DNA of 64,000 bases, taken from NCBI GenBank assembly GCA_015075165.1, contig JABTUY010000001.1:434001-498000 (forward strand), read 5' to 3'. The notes under the pieces were generated by a model. It was not told the DNA's origin, searched no databases, and saw only the letters and a program-made list of their open reading frames with translations. The position numbers and the translations under genes were made by a program. This DNA is from Ideonella sp. (lineage in GTDB: Bacteria > Pseudomonadota > Gammaproteobacteria > Burkholderiales > Burkholderiaceae_C). This document shows positions 1 to 8,903 of the stretch, piece after piece (within the stretch, counting starts at the first letter, position 1; each line of letters opens with the position of its first letter).

Positions 1-1179
1 GACGAACAAGGGGCGGCACACCGCTTCATGCTGCTGCTGACCGATGCCGTGCCGAGCGTATGGAGCGCGCGTGTGCTCGGTCAGGCCGACCGCGTGATCG
101 TGGTCGGCGACGCGCACGGCCAGCCCGCGCCGGGCCCGCTCGAGCAGGCGCTGCTGCCGGCGCCGCAGGGACCACAGCCGCGCGACGTGCGCCGGCTGCT
201 GGTGCTGCTGCACCGCGACGGCGCGCAGCCACCGCGCGACACCGCACGCTGGCTCGATGCGCGCGCGGTGCAGGAGCACCTGCACGTGCGTCTCGATCGC
301 GGCGACGACATCGAGCGGCTGGCGCGCCGGCTCGCCGGCCGCGCGGTGGCGCTGGTACTCTCGGGCGGCGGCGCGCGCTGCTGTGCGCACATCGGCGTGG
401 TGCGTGCGTTGCGCGAGCGCGGCATACCGATCGATCTGGTGGCCGGCACCAGTGCCGGCTCGCTCACCGGTTACCTCGCCGCCGCCGGCGTCGCCGACGA
501 CGCGATGCGCGACACCGCACGGCGCTTTCACGAAGCCGGGCCATTCAAGGGCTACACGCTGCCGCTGTTCTCGCTGCTCGACGGCGACCGCCTCAGCCGC
601 GCGCTGCAGGCCGAATGCGGCGACACGCAACTCGAAGACCTGTGGCTGCCGCTGGTGGCGGTGTCGAGCAACCTCACGCGCCGCGCGGTCGAGCTGCACA
701 CGCGCGGGCCGGCGTGGCTCGCGCTGCGCGCCAGCTGCTCGCTGCCCGGCCTGGTGCAACCGGTGATCCGCGACGGCGAGCTGCTGGTCGACGGCGGCCT
801 GAGCGACAACCTGCCGGTCGACGTGGCGCGCGAGCGCCTGGCCGGCCACGTGATCGCGGTCGACGTCACCGCCGACCTCGAGCTGCACACCGCCGCCACC
901 GCCTACCCGTCACCGTGGCTCGCGCTGCCCGCGCGCGTGCTGCGCGGGCGCGCGAGCGGCCGCGTGCCGCCCGGCCTGCTCGAAGTGATGATGCACAGCC
1001 TGCTGCTGGCCAGCCTGGCGCACACGCGGCGCATGCGGCAGGCGGCCGACCTCTGCCTGCGGCCCGACCTGGCGCGCTTCGGACTGCTGGCGCTGGCGCG
1101 CTACGACGAGATCATCGAGGCGGGGTATCGGCATGCGCGCGAGCGGTTGCACGATGAGGCGCAACGCCTCGAACTCTGA
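1..1179 (+). CDS. patatin/NTE-like esterase, 5' end outside window
   Basis: The reading frame is open from base 1, so the N-terminus lies outside; 392 residues are visible. It is a patatin-fold serine esterase of the neuropathy-target-esterase type. Visible marks are the oxyanion glycine run in LVLSGGGAR (about residue 120 of the visible part), the nucleophile elbow GTSAGS (about 149) and the catalytic Asp in DGGLSDN (about 264), which form a Ser-Asp dyad. The stretch before the oxyanion loop (ADRVIVVGDAHG, then TARWLDARAVQEHLHVR) is typical of the linker that follows cyclic-nucleotide-binding domains in this family, so a cNMP domain probably lies upstream. A soluble or membrane-associated lysophospholipase role is inferred from family only. 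Confidence 0.85.
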   Translation, partial: DEQGAAHRFMLLLTDAVPSVWSARVLGQADRVIVVGDAHGQPAPGPLEQALLPAPQGPQPRDVRRLLVLLHRDGAQPPRDTARWLDARAVQEHLHVRLDRGDDIERLARRLAGRAVALVLSGGGARCCAHIGVVRALRERGIPIDLVAGTSAGSLTGYLAAAGVADDAMRDTARRFHEAGPFKGYTLPLFSLLDGDRLSRALQAECGDTQLEDLWLPLVAVSSNLTRRAVELHTRGPAWLALRASCSLPGLVQPVIRDGELLVDGGLSDNLPVDVARERLAGHVIAVDVTADLELHTAATAYPSPWLALPARVLRGRASGRVPPGLLEVMMHSLLLASLAHTRRMRQAADLCLRPDLARFGLLALARYDEIIEAGYRHARERLHDEAQRLEL

Positions 1180-1282
1180 GAAGCCCTCCAACGCCCATTC
1201 ACACGCCCACCCCAACGCAGCGGCACCACAGTGGCATGCACCCGGCCAACCCCGGCCGGCCGACCACCTCAGGAGCCCTGCC

Positions 1283-1855
1283 ATGAACCAAACCGCCTCC
1301 ACCCACCGCGCCGACAACGGCGTCAACGTCGATGCCCTGCTGGGCGCCCGCGCCGCGCTGACCGATGCCCCCGCCGGCGCGATGTTCAAGTGGCGCGCCA
1401 CCAGCCAGTGGATCAACGGCACGCACAGCCGCGCCAGCGTCGACGGCTTCTTCGGCCTCGGCGAGGAGCAGCGGCACCGCAGCCGCTTCGAGTTCGATTC
1501 GGACCACCCGGAGATCTTCGCCTCGGCCGACAACGGCGCCACGCCGGTCGAGTACGTGCTGGTCGGCCTGGCGGGCTGCCTGTCGGCCGGCATCGCGTCG
1601 GTGGCGCAGCACCGCAACATCCAGCTGCACTCGGTGCGCGCCACGCTCGAAGCCGGCATGGACCTGCAAGGCGTGCTCGGCATCGACAGCCAGGTGCGCA
1701 ACGGCTTCGACGGCATCAAGGTGCACTACGAGATCGACGCCGACGCCACGCCTGAGCAGATCGCGGCGCTGGTGGCGCAATCGCAGAAGCGCTCGGCGGT
1801 GTTCGACATCGTCGCCAACCCGACCGACGTCACGGTCACATCGAGCAAGGCGTGA
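1283..1855 (+). CDS. OsmC family protein
   Basis: This 190-residue protein belongs to the OsmC/Ohr superfamily, which reduces organic hydroperoxides or related thiol-reactive substrates through paired cysteines. The core motif PVEYVLVGLAGCLSAGI near the middle carries one family cysteine. The second cysteine usual in true peroxidases is not apparent, so this may be one of the OsmC-like proteins without proven peroxidase activity. The start at 1283 is chosen because an AGGAG stands at 1271-1275; an in-frame start at 1133 would run into the upstream gene. The stop overlaps the GTG start of the next gene (GTGA at 1852-1855), which suggests translational coupling to the flavin oxidoreductase. Confidence 0.85.
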   Translation: MNQTASTHRADNGVNVDALLGARAALTDAPAGAMFKWRATSQWINGTHSRASVDGFFGLGEEQRHRSRFEFDSDHPEIFASADNGATPVEYVLVGLAGCLSAGIASVAQHRNIQLHSVRATLEAGMDLQGVLGIDSQVRNGFDGIKVHYEIDADATPEQIAALVAQSQKRSAVFDIVANPTDVTVTSSKA

Positions 1856-3249
1856 GCTCCACACCGCACGCCGCGCCGCGCGCGGTGGACGTCGTCGTGA
1901 TCGGCGGCGGCCACTGCGGGCTGGCGATGAGCCACGCGCTGTCGCAGCACGCGGTCGACCATGTGGTGCTCGAGCGCGGCGAGGCCGGCCAGGCCTGGCG
2001 CAGCGAGCGCTGGGATTCGCTGCGCCTGCTCACGCCCAACTGGATGTGCCGGCTGCCCGGCCAGGCCTACGACGGCGCCGACCCCGACGGCTACCTGCAC
2101 GCGGCCGAGGTGGCGGCGTTCCTCGCGCGCTACGCCGCACGCCTGCCAGCGCCCCTGCTGACGCAGACCACCGTGCTGCGCGTGACGCACGCCGGCACCG
2201 AAACCGACGCCGGCTACCTCGTGCACAGCGATCGCGGCTGCTGGCGCTGCCGCGCGCTGGTGCTGGCCAGCGGCGCGTGCAGCCGGCCGGTCGTGCCGCG
2301 CATGGCCGCCGACGTGCCGGCGGCGGTGGCGCAGTTCGACGCCCACCGCTATCGCCGCCCCGCGCAGCTGCCGCCGGGTGGCGTACTGGTGGTCGGTGCG
2401 TCGGCCACCGGGCTGCAACTCGCGCTCGAACTGCAGCGCAGCGGCCGGCCGGTGCTGCTGGCGTGCGGCGAGCACGTGCGCCTGCCGCGGCTGTACCGCG
2501 GCCGCGACGTGCAATGGTGGCTGCTCGCGGCCGGCGTGCTCGACCAGCGCATCGAGGCGATCGACGACCCGCAGCGCGCGCGCCGGCTGCCGTCGCCGCA
2601 ACTGATAGGCAGCGACACGCGCGACACGCTCGACCTCAACGCGCTGCAGCGGCAAGGCGTCGAGGTCTGCGGCCGGCTCGCCGCGGTGCGCGACGAGCGC
2701 GCGTTGTTCTCGGGCTCGCTGCACAACGTCTGCGCGCTGGCCGATCTCAAGATGAACCGCCTGCTCGACGGCTTCGACGCCTGGGCGCTCGAGCGCGGCC
2801 TCGCCGGTGACGCCGCCGCGCAGCGCTTCGAGCCGACCCGCGTGCCCGCGTCACCGCGGCTCGCCGCCGCGCTGGGTCGCGAGATCCGCAGCATCGTCTG
2901 GGCCACCGGCTTCAGGCCCGACTTCGGCTGGCTCGACCTGCCGGTGTTCGACCGCCGCGGCGAGTTGCGCCACGACCGTGGCCTGGTCACCGACGCACCG
3001 GGCGTCTGCGTGCTCGGCCTGCCGCTGCTGCGGCGGCGCAAGTCGAGCTTCATCCACGGCGCCGAGGACGACGTGCGCGAGCTCACCCCGCAGCTGCTGG
3101 CGCACCTCGAGCGCAGCGTGCGGCGGCACGCACGGCGCCGGCCGTTGACGACGGCCGGGCCGGCTGTGCACACTTGCCGCCAGGAGGGGACATACGGTGG
3201 TCGCTGCTGCCAGCACCGGTCCGAGGCTTCGAGTGCGCCTGCTCGGTGA
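1852..3249 (+). CDS. FAD/NAD(P)-dependent flavin monooxygenase-like oxidoreductase
   Basis: This 465-residue protein has two Rossmann dinucleotide motifs: VVIGGGHCGLAMS near residue 15 for FAD and VLVVGASATGLQ near residue 180 for NADPH. That is the layout of the flavin-containing monooxygenase and Baeyer-Villiger-like family. Between them is the FAD-proximal block ERWDSLRLLTPNW, and near the C-terminus SIVWATGFRPDFGWLD closes the FAD fold. Start is GTG, overlapping the OsmC stop. The last 53 bp overlap the start of the SARP-type regulator. Substrate cannot be read from sequence. Linkage to an OsmC protein suggests oxidation or detoxification of a small organic molecule, which is inference. 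Confidence 0.8.
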   Translation: MSSTPHAAPRAVDVVVIGGGHCGLAMSHALSQHAVDHVVLERGEAGQAWRSERWDSLRLLTPNWMCRLPGQAYDGADPDGYLHAAEVAAFLARYAARLPAPLLTQTTVLRVTHAGTETDAGYLVHSDRGCWRCRALVLASGACSRPVVPRMAADVPAAVAQFDAHRYRRPAQLPPGGVLVVGASATGLQLALELQRSGRPVLLACGEHVRLPRLYRGRDVQWWLLAAGVLDQRIEAIDDPQRARRLPSPQLIGSDTRDTLDLNALQRQGVEVCGRLAAVRDERALFSGSLHNVCALADLKMNRLLDGFDAWALERGLAGDAAAQRFEPTRVPASPRLAAALGREIRSIVWATGFRPDFGWLDLPVFDRRGELRHDRGLVTDAPGVCVLGLPLLRRRKSSFIHGAEDDVRELTPQLLAHLERSVRRHARRRPLTTAGPAVHTCRQEGTYGGRCCQHRSEASSAPAR

Positions 3250-6200
3250 GCTCGAAGTGCGGCGCGGCAGCGAGCCGCCGCTGCCATTGCCGCCGTCGCG
3301 GCGCACGCGCGCGCTGCTGGGGTACCTGGTGGCCACCGGCGCGCCGCAGTCGCGCAGCGCGCTGTGCGACCTGCTGTGGGACGGCCCCGACGATCCGCGC
3401 GCCGCGCTGCGCTGGAGCCTGACCAAGCTGCGCCCGGTGGTCGACGACGCCACCACCCAGCGCCTGCGCGCCGACCGCGACAAGGTGGCGTTCGATGCAC
3501 TCGATTGCGAGGTTGACAGCGTGTCGATCGGCGCGGCGCTCGGCCATGGCGCACTCGGCAACGGCGGCGAGCCCGCATCGGGACACGGCGCATTCGCGCA
3601 GCTGCCGCTCGAAACGCTCGAAGCCAGCGCGCAGGCGCTGCAGCGCGAATTTCTCGATGGCCTCGACCTGCCGGCGTGCTACCGCTTCCAGCACTGGTGC
3701 ATGGCCGAGCGCGAGCGCTTCGCGCGGCTGCGCCGCGGCGTGCTCGAAGCGCTGGTCACGCGCCTGGCCGACGACCCGCAGCGCGCGCTGCAGCACGGCC
3801 GCGCGATGGTCGCTGCCGATCCGCTGGCCGAGGCCGCGCACGCCACGCTAGTGAGGCTGCTCGCGGCGGCCGGCCGCTACCCGGAGGCCGAGCAGCACCA
3901 TGGCTGGGCGCGCGACCTGCTGCGGCGCGAGGTGGCACTGCCCGACGGCGGCGCGCTCGACCAGGCGATCCGCGCGGTGCGGCAGGCGCAGCGGCAGCTC
4001 GCGGCGCCGCGAGCGCCGAGCGAGCCGCGGCCCGCCACCCTGCCCGCTGCTCACTCCACCGCGCAAACTGCCGCTCACCCCGCCGCTCACCCCACCGCTC
4101 ACCCCACCGCGCAGCCCGCCGCCCGCTCTGCTGCCCACTCCGCGGCCTTAGCCGAGCTGGCGCGCGCCACCGCGCCTGCCCCGGCGGCATTGGTCGGCCG
4201 CAGCGACGAGTGCCGCGCGATCGAGGCGACGCTCGCCGCATCGGATGCCGCGCGGGTGCAGCCGTCGGGCGAACCGCCGACCCACAGCACACCCCGGCCG
4301 CAGATGCTGCTGCTCGTCGGCGAGCCCGGCATCGGCAAGACACGGCTGCTCGACCACCTGGCCGAGCGCGCCACCACGCTCGGCCGCCGCGTGCTGCGCG
4401 CGCGTTGCTTCGAAGCCGAAGCGGTGCGGCCATACGGCTTCTGGCTAGACGCGCTGCGCGGCGTGCCCACCGACCACGCCAGCGCGCAAGTGCTCGATCG
4501 GGCCGCACCGCTGCTCGGCGGCAACGCGGCCGCGGTGAGCCGCGCGCAGTTGTTCGACGCCACCGCCGAACTGCTGAACAGCCTGGCGCAAGCGCAACCG
4601 CTGGCGGTGCTGATCGACGACCTGCAGTGGATCGACGACGCCTCGGCCGCGCTGCTGCACTTCGTGGCGCGCCGGCTCGCCACGGCGTCGCAGCCGCTGC
4701 TGCTGGCCGCTGCCGCGCGCGCCGGCGAGGTCGACGACAACGCCGGCGCCAAGGGGTTGCTGCACTCGCTGGCGCGCGAGCACGCGCTGCAGCAGCTCGA
4801 CCTCGGTCCGCTCGCCGAGGACGACGTACGGCGCTGGCTCGGCGAACGCCTGGGCGATGTCGGCGCCGCAATGCGCGCCAGCGGCGGCAATCCGCTGTTC
4901 CTGCTCGAGCTGGTGCGTGCCGGCGGCGATGTACCCACGGCACGGCCGCTCGCCGCGCTGCTCGACGACCGGCTGCGCGCGTTCGACGCCGCCGGCCGCG
5001 ACCTGCTCGGCTGGGCCGCCGCACTCGGCGACGCACTGATCGGCGAGTTTGGCATCGAGCGGCTGGCCGCGGCCACCGCGCTGCCGGTGGCCGACGTGCT
5101 GGCGCGCATTGCCCACTTCGAGCGCCGCGGCCTGCTGCGTGCCAACGCCGCGGGCGGCTTCGACTTCGCGCACGATCTGGTGCGCCAGGCCGTGTACCGC
5201 GCGCTTTCGGCGCCGCGGCGGTGCTCGCTGCACCGGCAGATCGCGCGCGTGCTGGCCGACGCTGCCGTGCAGGACCCCTGGCAGCACGGCGCCGTGGTGC
5301 ACCACGCGAGCCTGGCCGGCGATGCCACGCTGGCGACGCGCGCCGCACTCGCCGCCGGCGAGCACTGGCTGCGCGTGTTCGCCAACGTCGAGGCGGCGCA
5401 GGTAGCCGAGCGCGGCCTCGCATCGATCGACGCGATGCCGGCCGGCACGGAACGCGCGCGGCTCGAGATCGCGCTGCTGCGGCTGCGCGTGACCGCGGCG
5501 GCAGCGCCGGGCGGCCGTCTGCCGGACCTGGTGGCACGCATCGAGCGTGCGATCGACGCCGCGCAGGTGCAGGGTCTGCACGCCGACGCATCGGCCGGAT
5601 GGGAGATCCTGGCCTACTGGCGCCAACAAGCGGGCGACGCCGTCGGCGCACACGACGCCACGCTCGCCGCCGAGCGCAGCACACGGCTGGCCGACAGTGT
5701 GACGCGCTGCCAGCAGTTGGCCAACAGCGGCCGCTGCCTGCTCGACATCGAAGCCGATGGCGAGCGCGGCCGCGCGCTGCTGGCCGACGCCGCGGCGCTC
5801 GCCGGCGAACTGCAGTTGCCGGTGATGGAGCTCGAATGGGGCCGCGGCCTCGCCGCACGTGCCGATGGCGACCTGCCGCGCGCCTGTGAATCGCTGGCAC
5901 GCGCGGTGGCGCTGGCGCGCGCCGCGGCCAACCACTGGCGCGAGTACGAATGCATGCTCGCGCTGGCCACCGCCGAGTACGAGCTCGAACGCGTCGACGA
6001 CGTGCTGCGCCACGTCGACGATGTGGCCGCCGCGGCGCGCCGCATGGGCGAGACGCGCGTGCCGTTCGCCGAGGCGCTGGCGGCGCTGGCGCACCGGCGC
6101 CGCGGCGATGCCGATGCGCCCGCCTCCGTGGCCGCCAGCCTGGCCGTGCTGCGCGAGCGCGACGACAAGGCGCACCTGGCCTACGCGCTCAACGAAACCG

Positions 6201-6514
6201 CCGCGTTCGCGCTCGCCGATGGTGATGCCCAGACCGCGCAACGCCACGCCGAAGAGGCGTTCGCCGCCGCGAGTGCGGTGCGCCGCCCGACGCTGATCAC
6301 CCGTGCGCGCGCGATCATCGCCGCGGCGCAGGCTGCAAACGCACCGGCGCGAGCCGCAACCGCATCGGCGCAAGGCGCAAACGCTTCGGCGCAAGCTGCA
6401 CCCGCATCGGCCCAAGCCGTACCCGCTTCAGCGCAAGCCGCGAACGCCGCGGCGCAAACTGCCACCGCATCGGCGCGCAAACCCCGCGCCGAAACCACCA
6501 GGAGGTCGCCATGA
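3197..6514 (+). CDS. SARP/AfsR-like transcriptional regulator with AAA/NACHT-like ATPase and TPR region
   Basis: This is a 1105-residue regulator. Residues 1-270 form a winged-helix plus bacterial transcriptional activation domain (RLRVRLLGELEVRRG at the start, ALCDLLWDGPDDPRAALRW in the DNA-binding part). An ATPase follows, with Walker A GEPGIGKTRL near 373 and Walker B LAVLIDDLQWIDD near 470. The C-terminal half is a helical, TPR-like array. Start is GTG at 3197 behind a strong AGGAGGGG at 3182. Two low-complexity stretches are present: an alanine/histidine/proline linker (nt 4030-4150, with a 12-bp tandem repeat) and seven 21-bp repeats at the 3' end (6326-6472, heptapeptide like AQAANAS). 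The stop overlaps the next start (ATGA), so the DUF4242 gene is probably cotranscribed. Confidence 0.85.
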   Translation: MVAAASTGPRLRVRLLGELEVRRGSEPPLPLPPSRRTRALLGYLVATGAPQSRSALCDLLWDGPDDPRAALRWSLTKLRPVVDDATTQRLRADRDKVAFDALDCEVDSVSIGAALGHGALGNGGEPASGHGAFAQLPLETLEASAQALQREFLDGLDLPACYRFQHWCMAERERFARLRRGVLEALVTRLADDPQRALQHGRAMVAADPLAEAAHATLVRLLAAAGRYPEAEQHHGWARDLLRREVALPDGGALDQAIRAVRQAQRQLAAPRAPSEPRPATLPAAHSTAQTAAHPAAHPTAHPTAQPAARSAAHSAALAELARATAPAPAALVGRSDECRAIEATLAASDAARVQPSGEPPTHSTPRPQMLLLVGEPGIGKTRLLDHLAERATTLGRRVLRARCFEAEAVRPYGFWLDALRGVPTDHASAQVLDRAAPLLGGNAAAVSRAQLFDATAELLNSLAQAQPLAVLIDDLQWIDDASAALLHFVARRLATASQPLLLAAAARAGEVDDNAGAKGLLHSLAREHALQQLDLGPLAEDDVRRWLGERLGDVGAAMRASGGNPLFLLELVRAGGDVPTARPLAALLDDRLRAFDAAGRDLLGWAAALGDALIGEFGIERLAAATALPVADVLARIAHFERRGLLRANAAGGFDFAHDLVRQAVYRALSAPRRCSLHRQIARVLADAAVQDPWQHGAVVHHASLAGDATLATRAALAAGEHWLRVFANVEAAQVAERGLASIDAMPAGTERARLEIALLRLRVTAAAAPGGRLPDLVARIERAIDAAQVQGLHADASAGWEILAYWRQQAGDAVGAHDATLAAERSTRLADSVTRCQQLANSGRCLLDIEADGERGRALLADAAALAGELQLPVMELEWGRGLAARADGDLPRACESLARAVALARAAANHWREYECMLALATAEYELERVDDVLRHVDDVAAAARRMGETRVPFAEALAALAHRRRGDADAPASVAASLAVLRERDDKAHLAYALNETAAFALADGDAQTAQRHAEEAFAAASAVRRPTLITRARAIIAAAQAANAPARAATASAQGANASAQAAPASAQAVPASAQAANAAAQTATASARKPRAETTRRSP
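4071..4106 (+). repeat. 12-bp tandem repeat inside SARP gene
   Basis: Three consecutive copies of CCGCTCACCCC(A/G) lie at 4071-4082, 4083-4094 and 4095-4106, with degenerate neighbours on both sides. They encode a repeating A-H-P-x tetrapeptide in the linker between the BTAD and ATPase domains. The period is a multiple of three, so copy-number changes keep the frame. Confidence 0.85.
6326..6472 (+). repeat. seven 21-bp tandem repeats encoding AQAANAS-like heptapeptides
   Basis: Seven contiguous 21-base units begin at 6326, 6347, 6368, 6389, 6410, 6431 and 6452. The consensus is close to GCGCAAGCCGCAAACGCATC plus G. They encode an Ala/Gln/Asn/Ser-rich heptapeptide tail at the end of the SARP-type regulator. 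The in-frame period and the degeneracy mark a minisatellite-like coding repeat that can change length without breaking the gene. Confidence 0.9.
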
Positions 6515-6765
6515 GCCTGCTCCGCATCGTGGTCGAACGCAGCTTCGACACCCCGCAGACCGACGCCGACATGAAGCTCGTGGCCGACCGCGAGCGGCCA
6601 TGCCTGTCGGCCAACCAGGCCACCTGGAAGCGCAGCATGCTGTCGACCGACCGCAAGCGCATGGTCTGTGAGTACGAGGCCGCCGACGCCGAGACGATGC
6701 GCCGTATCCAGCGCGAAGCCGGCGCGCAGTTCGATCGCATCTGGATCGGCGAGGTGATCGAGTAG
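6511..6765 (+). CDS. DUF4242 family small protein
   Basis: An 84-residue protein resembling the DUF4242 family, some of whose members are described as nickel-binding. The N-terminal strand MSLLRIVVERSFDTPQ and the pattern SANQATWKRSMLSTDRKRMVCEYEA fit the family's ferredoxin-like fold. It overlaps the regulator by ATGA at 6511-6514, with AGGAGG at 6501-6506 as ribosome binding site. Function is unknown; coupling to the regulator suggests coexpression. Confidence 0.7.
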   Translation: MSLLRIVVERSFDTPQTDADMKLVADRERPCLSANQATWKRSMLSTDRKRMVCEYEAADAETMRRIQREAGAQFDRIWIGEVIE

Positions 6766-6822
6766 CCACCTGCGCCACGCGGGCCCCGCGCGCCGCCGGC
6801 TGCGCCAGGGCCCGTGATCACT

Positions 6823-7413
6823 CTACGGGCGCTGGCGCGGCAGCACGTCGGCCAGCATCGGCATCGCCTTCCAGGCCGCCGGCGGCGGCACGTGCCCCGG
6901 CCGCGGCGCGTCGGCCGACAGCGTGGCCGCGGCGCTCGGGTGGATGTAGCGCGGGCAGTTCGGAAAGATGCGCTGTGCCTGCACGCGCACGACCAGCAGC
7001 GCGCCGTGGTGACGCGCCAGCGCGTCGGCATCGTCGAGCAGCTGCGCCCGGCCGTTCACGCGCAGCCGCTTTGGCGACTCGAAGTCGATGAACAGCAGGC
7101 CCAGTGCGCCGTTGACGGCGAGGTTGCCCAGGCTGCGGAACTGGCCGTTGCCGTCGTAGCTTGGAAACTCGAGCTCGGCCGGCCCGGTCACGCGAACGAA
7201 GCCGGGCACGCCGCCCTTGTACGAGCAATCGGGCCGGCCCTGCGCGTCGGCGGTGGCCAGGAAGAACAGCGGCCGGCTCTCGATGAAGGCCCTGTCCTGC
7301 TCGGTGAACGCGGCGCGGCCCAGCCGTTCGTCGAGCCGGTCGGCCAGGCGCCGCGTGTCGAAGCGATCCTGCAACGCGCGCATGCCGGCGTGGTAGGTGG
7401 TGGCGTCGGTCAT
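6823..7413 (-). CDS. pyridoxamine 5'-phosphate oxidase-fold flavoprotein
   Basis: This 196-residue protein has the split-barrel FMN-binding fold of the PNPOx family. Family features are FLATADAQGRPDCSYKGG near residue 53, DGNGQFRSLGNLAVNGALGL, and a C-terminal NCPRYIH. The motif NCPRYIHP is typical of the general-stress or MSMEG-like branch rather than true PdxH, so FMN or F420 binding is expected but pyridoxal synthesis is not. The start at 7413 has AGGAGG at 7421-7426. The frame stays open far upstream only because of base composition. It lies 80 bp after the nitrilase gene on the same strand. Confidence 0.8.
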   Translation of the reverse strand: MTDATTYHAGMRALQDRFDTRRLADRLDERLGRAAFTEQDRAFIESRPLFFLATADAQGRPDCSYKGGVPGFVRVTGPAELEFPSYDGNGQFRSLGNLAVNGALGLLFIDFESPKRLRVNGRAQLLDDADALARHHGALLVVRVQAQRIFPNCPRYIHPSAAATLSADAPRPGHVPPPAAWKAMPMLADVLPRQRP

Positions 7414-7493
7414 TGGACAACCCTCCTGTCGCGAATCGCGACATCCTCCCCGCGGGAGGAGAGCGTCCCCTTCGGGCGGCCGGGCGGGGCCGC

Positions 7494-8438
7494 TCATGGC
7501 ATCGCTCCTTCGCTCACCGGCCGCTGCGGCCGCCGGTCGACGTGCAAGGTGAAGAGATCCGGCCGCGCGTAGTGGCCCGCAACGTCGAGGCTGCGGCGCG
7601 CGCTGCCGATGCGCGCGAGATCGATGTCGGCCCACAGCAGGCCGCGCTGCTGCCGCAACGGTCCGGCGACGATGCGGCCGCCGGGGGCCACGACGAGCGA
7701 ATCGCCGCCGTTGATCCACTCGTCGTCGTCGGCAAACAGCTGTTCGCGCCCGGGCAGGTCGCGCGGCAGGTCGCGGCCCTGCAGCACGCAGCCGGCGCCC
7801 AGCACCCAGCAGCCGCCCTCGCGCGCGATGTGCTGGGCGCTGGCGATCCAGCGCTCGCCGCTGTCGTAGGTGGGCGCCACCAGCAGCTCGACGCCGTCGG
7901 CATACAGCGCCAGGCGCGCCTGCGGCATGTAGTTCTCCCAGCAGATCAGCGCGCCGATGCGGCCGGCCGGTGTCGGCACCACGCGCAGCCCGCTGGCATC
8001 GCCGAAGCCCCACACCATGCGCTCGGGGTTGGTCGGCATCACCTTGCGGTGGCGGTTCAGCAGCGCGCCGTCGGGCCCGATCGTGACCACGGTGTTGTAC
8101 AGCGTTGCGCGGCTGTACTCGGCGTCGCGCTCGTGCAGGCCGCAGACCACGCTGACGCCGTGCTCGCGCGCGGCCTGCTGCAGCGGTGCAAGCTGGCCGG
8201 CGGGAACATCCACCGTGCTGGCCAGCAGCCGCGCATGGATCTGCTCGGCCAGCGCCATGTCCTGGCCGGGGCGCAGGCGCCAGACCCACGCCGGATAGCC
8301 GGCGACGAAGGCCTCTGGAAAGACCACCAGCGCGGCGCCGCCGCGCGCCGCCTCGGCGACGCTGGACGCAGCCAGTGCGAGGGTGGCGTCGCGGTCGAGC
8401 ACGACCGGCGCGCGCTGGACGATGGCGATGCGCGTCAT
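7494..8438 (-). CDS. carbon-nitrogen hydrolase (nitrilase/cyanide hydratase branch)
   Basis: This 314-residue enzyme carries the complete nitrilase triad: Glu42 in VVFPEAF, Lys132 in HRKVMPTNPER and Cys166 in ALICWENYMP. The context CWENYMP and the HRKVMPTNPERMVWG block are characteristic of true nitrilases (nitrile to carboxylic acid plus ammonia) rather than amidases. Length is close to the 310-350 of the family. It is cytoplasmic with no signal peptide, and is flanked by a PNPOx-like flavoprotein and a small unknown protein on the same strand. The natural nitrile cannot be predicted. Confidence 0.9.
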   Translation of the reverse strand: MTRIAIVQRAPVVLDRDATLALAASSVAEAARGGAALVVFPEAFVAGYPAWVWRLRPGQDMALAEQIHARLLASTVDVPAGQLAPLQQAAREHGVSVVCGLHERDAEYSRATLYNTVVTIGPDGALLNRHRKVMPTNPERMVWGFGDASGLRVVPTPAGRIGALICWENYMPQARLALYADGVELLVAPTYDSGERWIASAQHIAREGGCWVLGAGCVLQGRDLPRDLPGREQLFADDDEWINGGDSLVVAPGGRIVAGPLRQQRGLLWADIDLARIGSARRSLDVAGHYARPDLFTLHVDRRPQRPVSEGAMP

Positions 8439-8453
8439 GGCCCGGCACCCGCT

Positions 8454-8807
8454 TCAGCGCTCGCCCGCCAACACCCACTTCTGGCCCACGGCCTGGCCGT
8501 CGCGCAGCATCGTCAGCGTGCCGTCGAGCCGCTTGCCGGCGACGGTGCCGCTCCAGCGCAGCCGGCCGTACTGCGCGCTCTCGGTCTCCGCCTCGAAGCG
8601 CACGCAGTCGCCATCGACCCGCGTGGTGTAAGCGCCGTCGCCGTAGCCGTAACGGTCGCAGGCGCTCGAGCGAAAGCGCCCGCCGGCGAACGTGATCGTG
8701 TCGGCGTCGCCCTCGGTCTTGCCCGCTTCGAGCACGACGCCGTGGAAACGGCGCCCGTCGAGCGTGGCAGATTGCGTGGCGGCTGGGGTCTTGGCGGCTG
8801 CGGTCAT
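8454..8807 (-). CDS. hypothetical protein
   Basis: A 117-residue protein with no recognised domain, rich in short strands (RFHGVVLEAGKTEGDADTI, DRYGYGDGAYTTRVDGD). The start at 8807 is preferred because AGGAG follows at 8813-8817; an upstream start at 8846 in the same frame lacks a clear site. There is no signal peptide. It is 15 bp upstream of the nitrilase start and likely in the same transcript. The pattern of a DxxxY-rich beta sheet suggests a lipocalin-like or extracellular-factor-like fold, but this is weak. Confidence 0.65.
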   Translation of the reverse strand: MTAAAKTPAATQSATLDGRRFHGVVLEAGKTEGDADTITFAGGRFRSSACDRYGYGDGAYTTRVDGDCVRFEAETESAQYGRLRWSGTVAGKRLDGTLTMLRDGQAVGQKWVLAGER

Positions 8808-8903
8808 GGTGGTCTCCTGGTGTGGGCGCGGCCCCGATCGGGCCACGCCGGCAGGATCTGCCCGCAGCGTTGGAGCCAGCGTTGTCGCCGCCGTGGTCTG
8901 GCG

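Noticed and set aside
6326-6472. Regular 21-bp repeats considered as a CRISPR array
   Set aside because: Units are contiguous with no spacers, in-frame with a regulator gene, and degenerate; no cas genes are present.
6810-6830. Hairpin GCCCGT...ACGGGC between convergent genes as a terminator
   Set aside because: The stem is only six bases with a nine-base loop, includes the stop codon of the PNPOx-like gene and has no T-tract.
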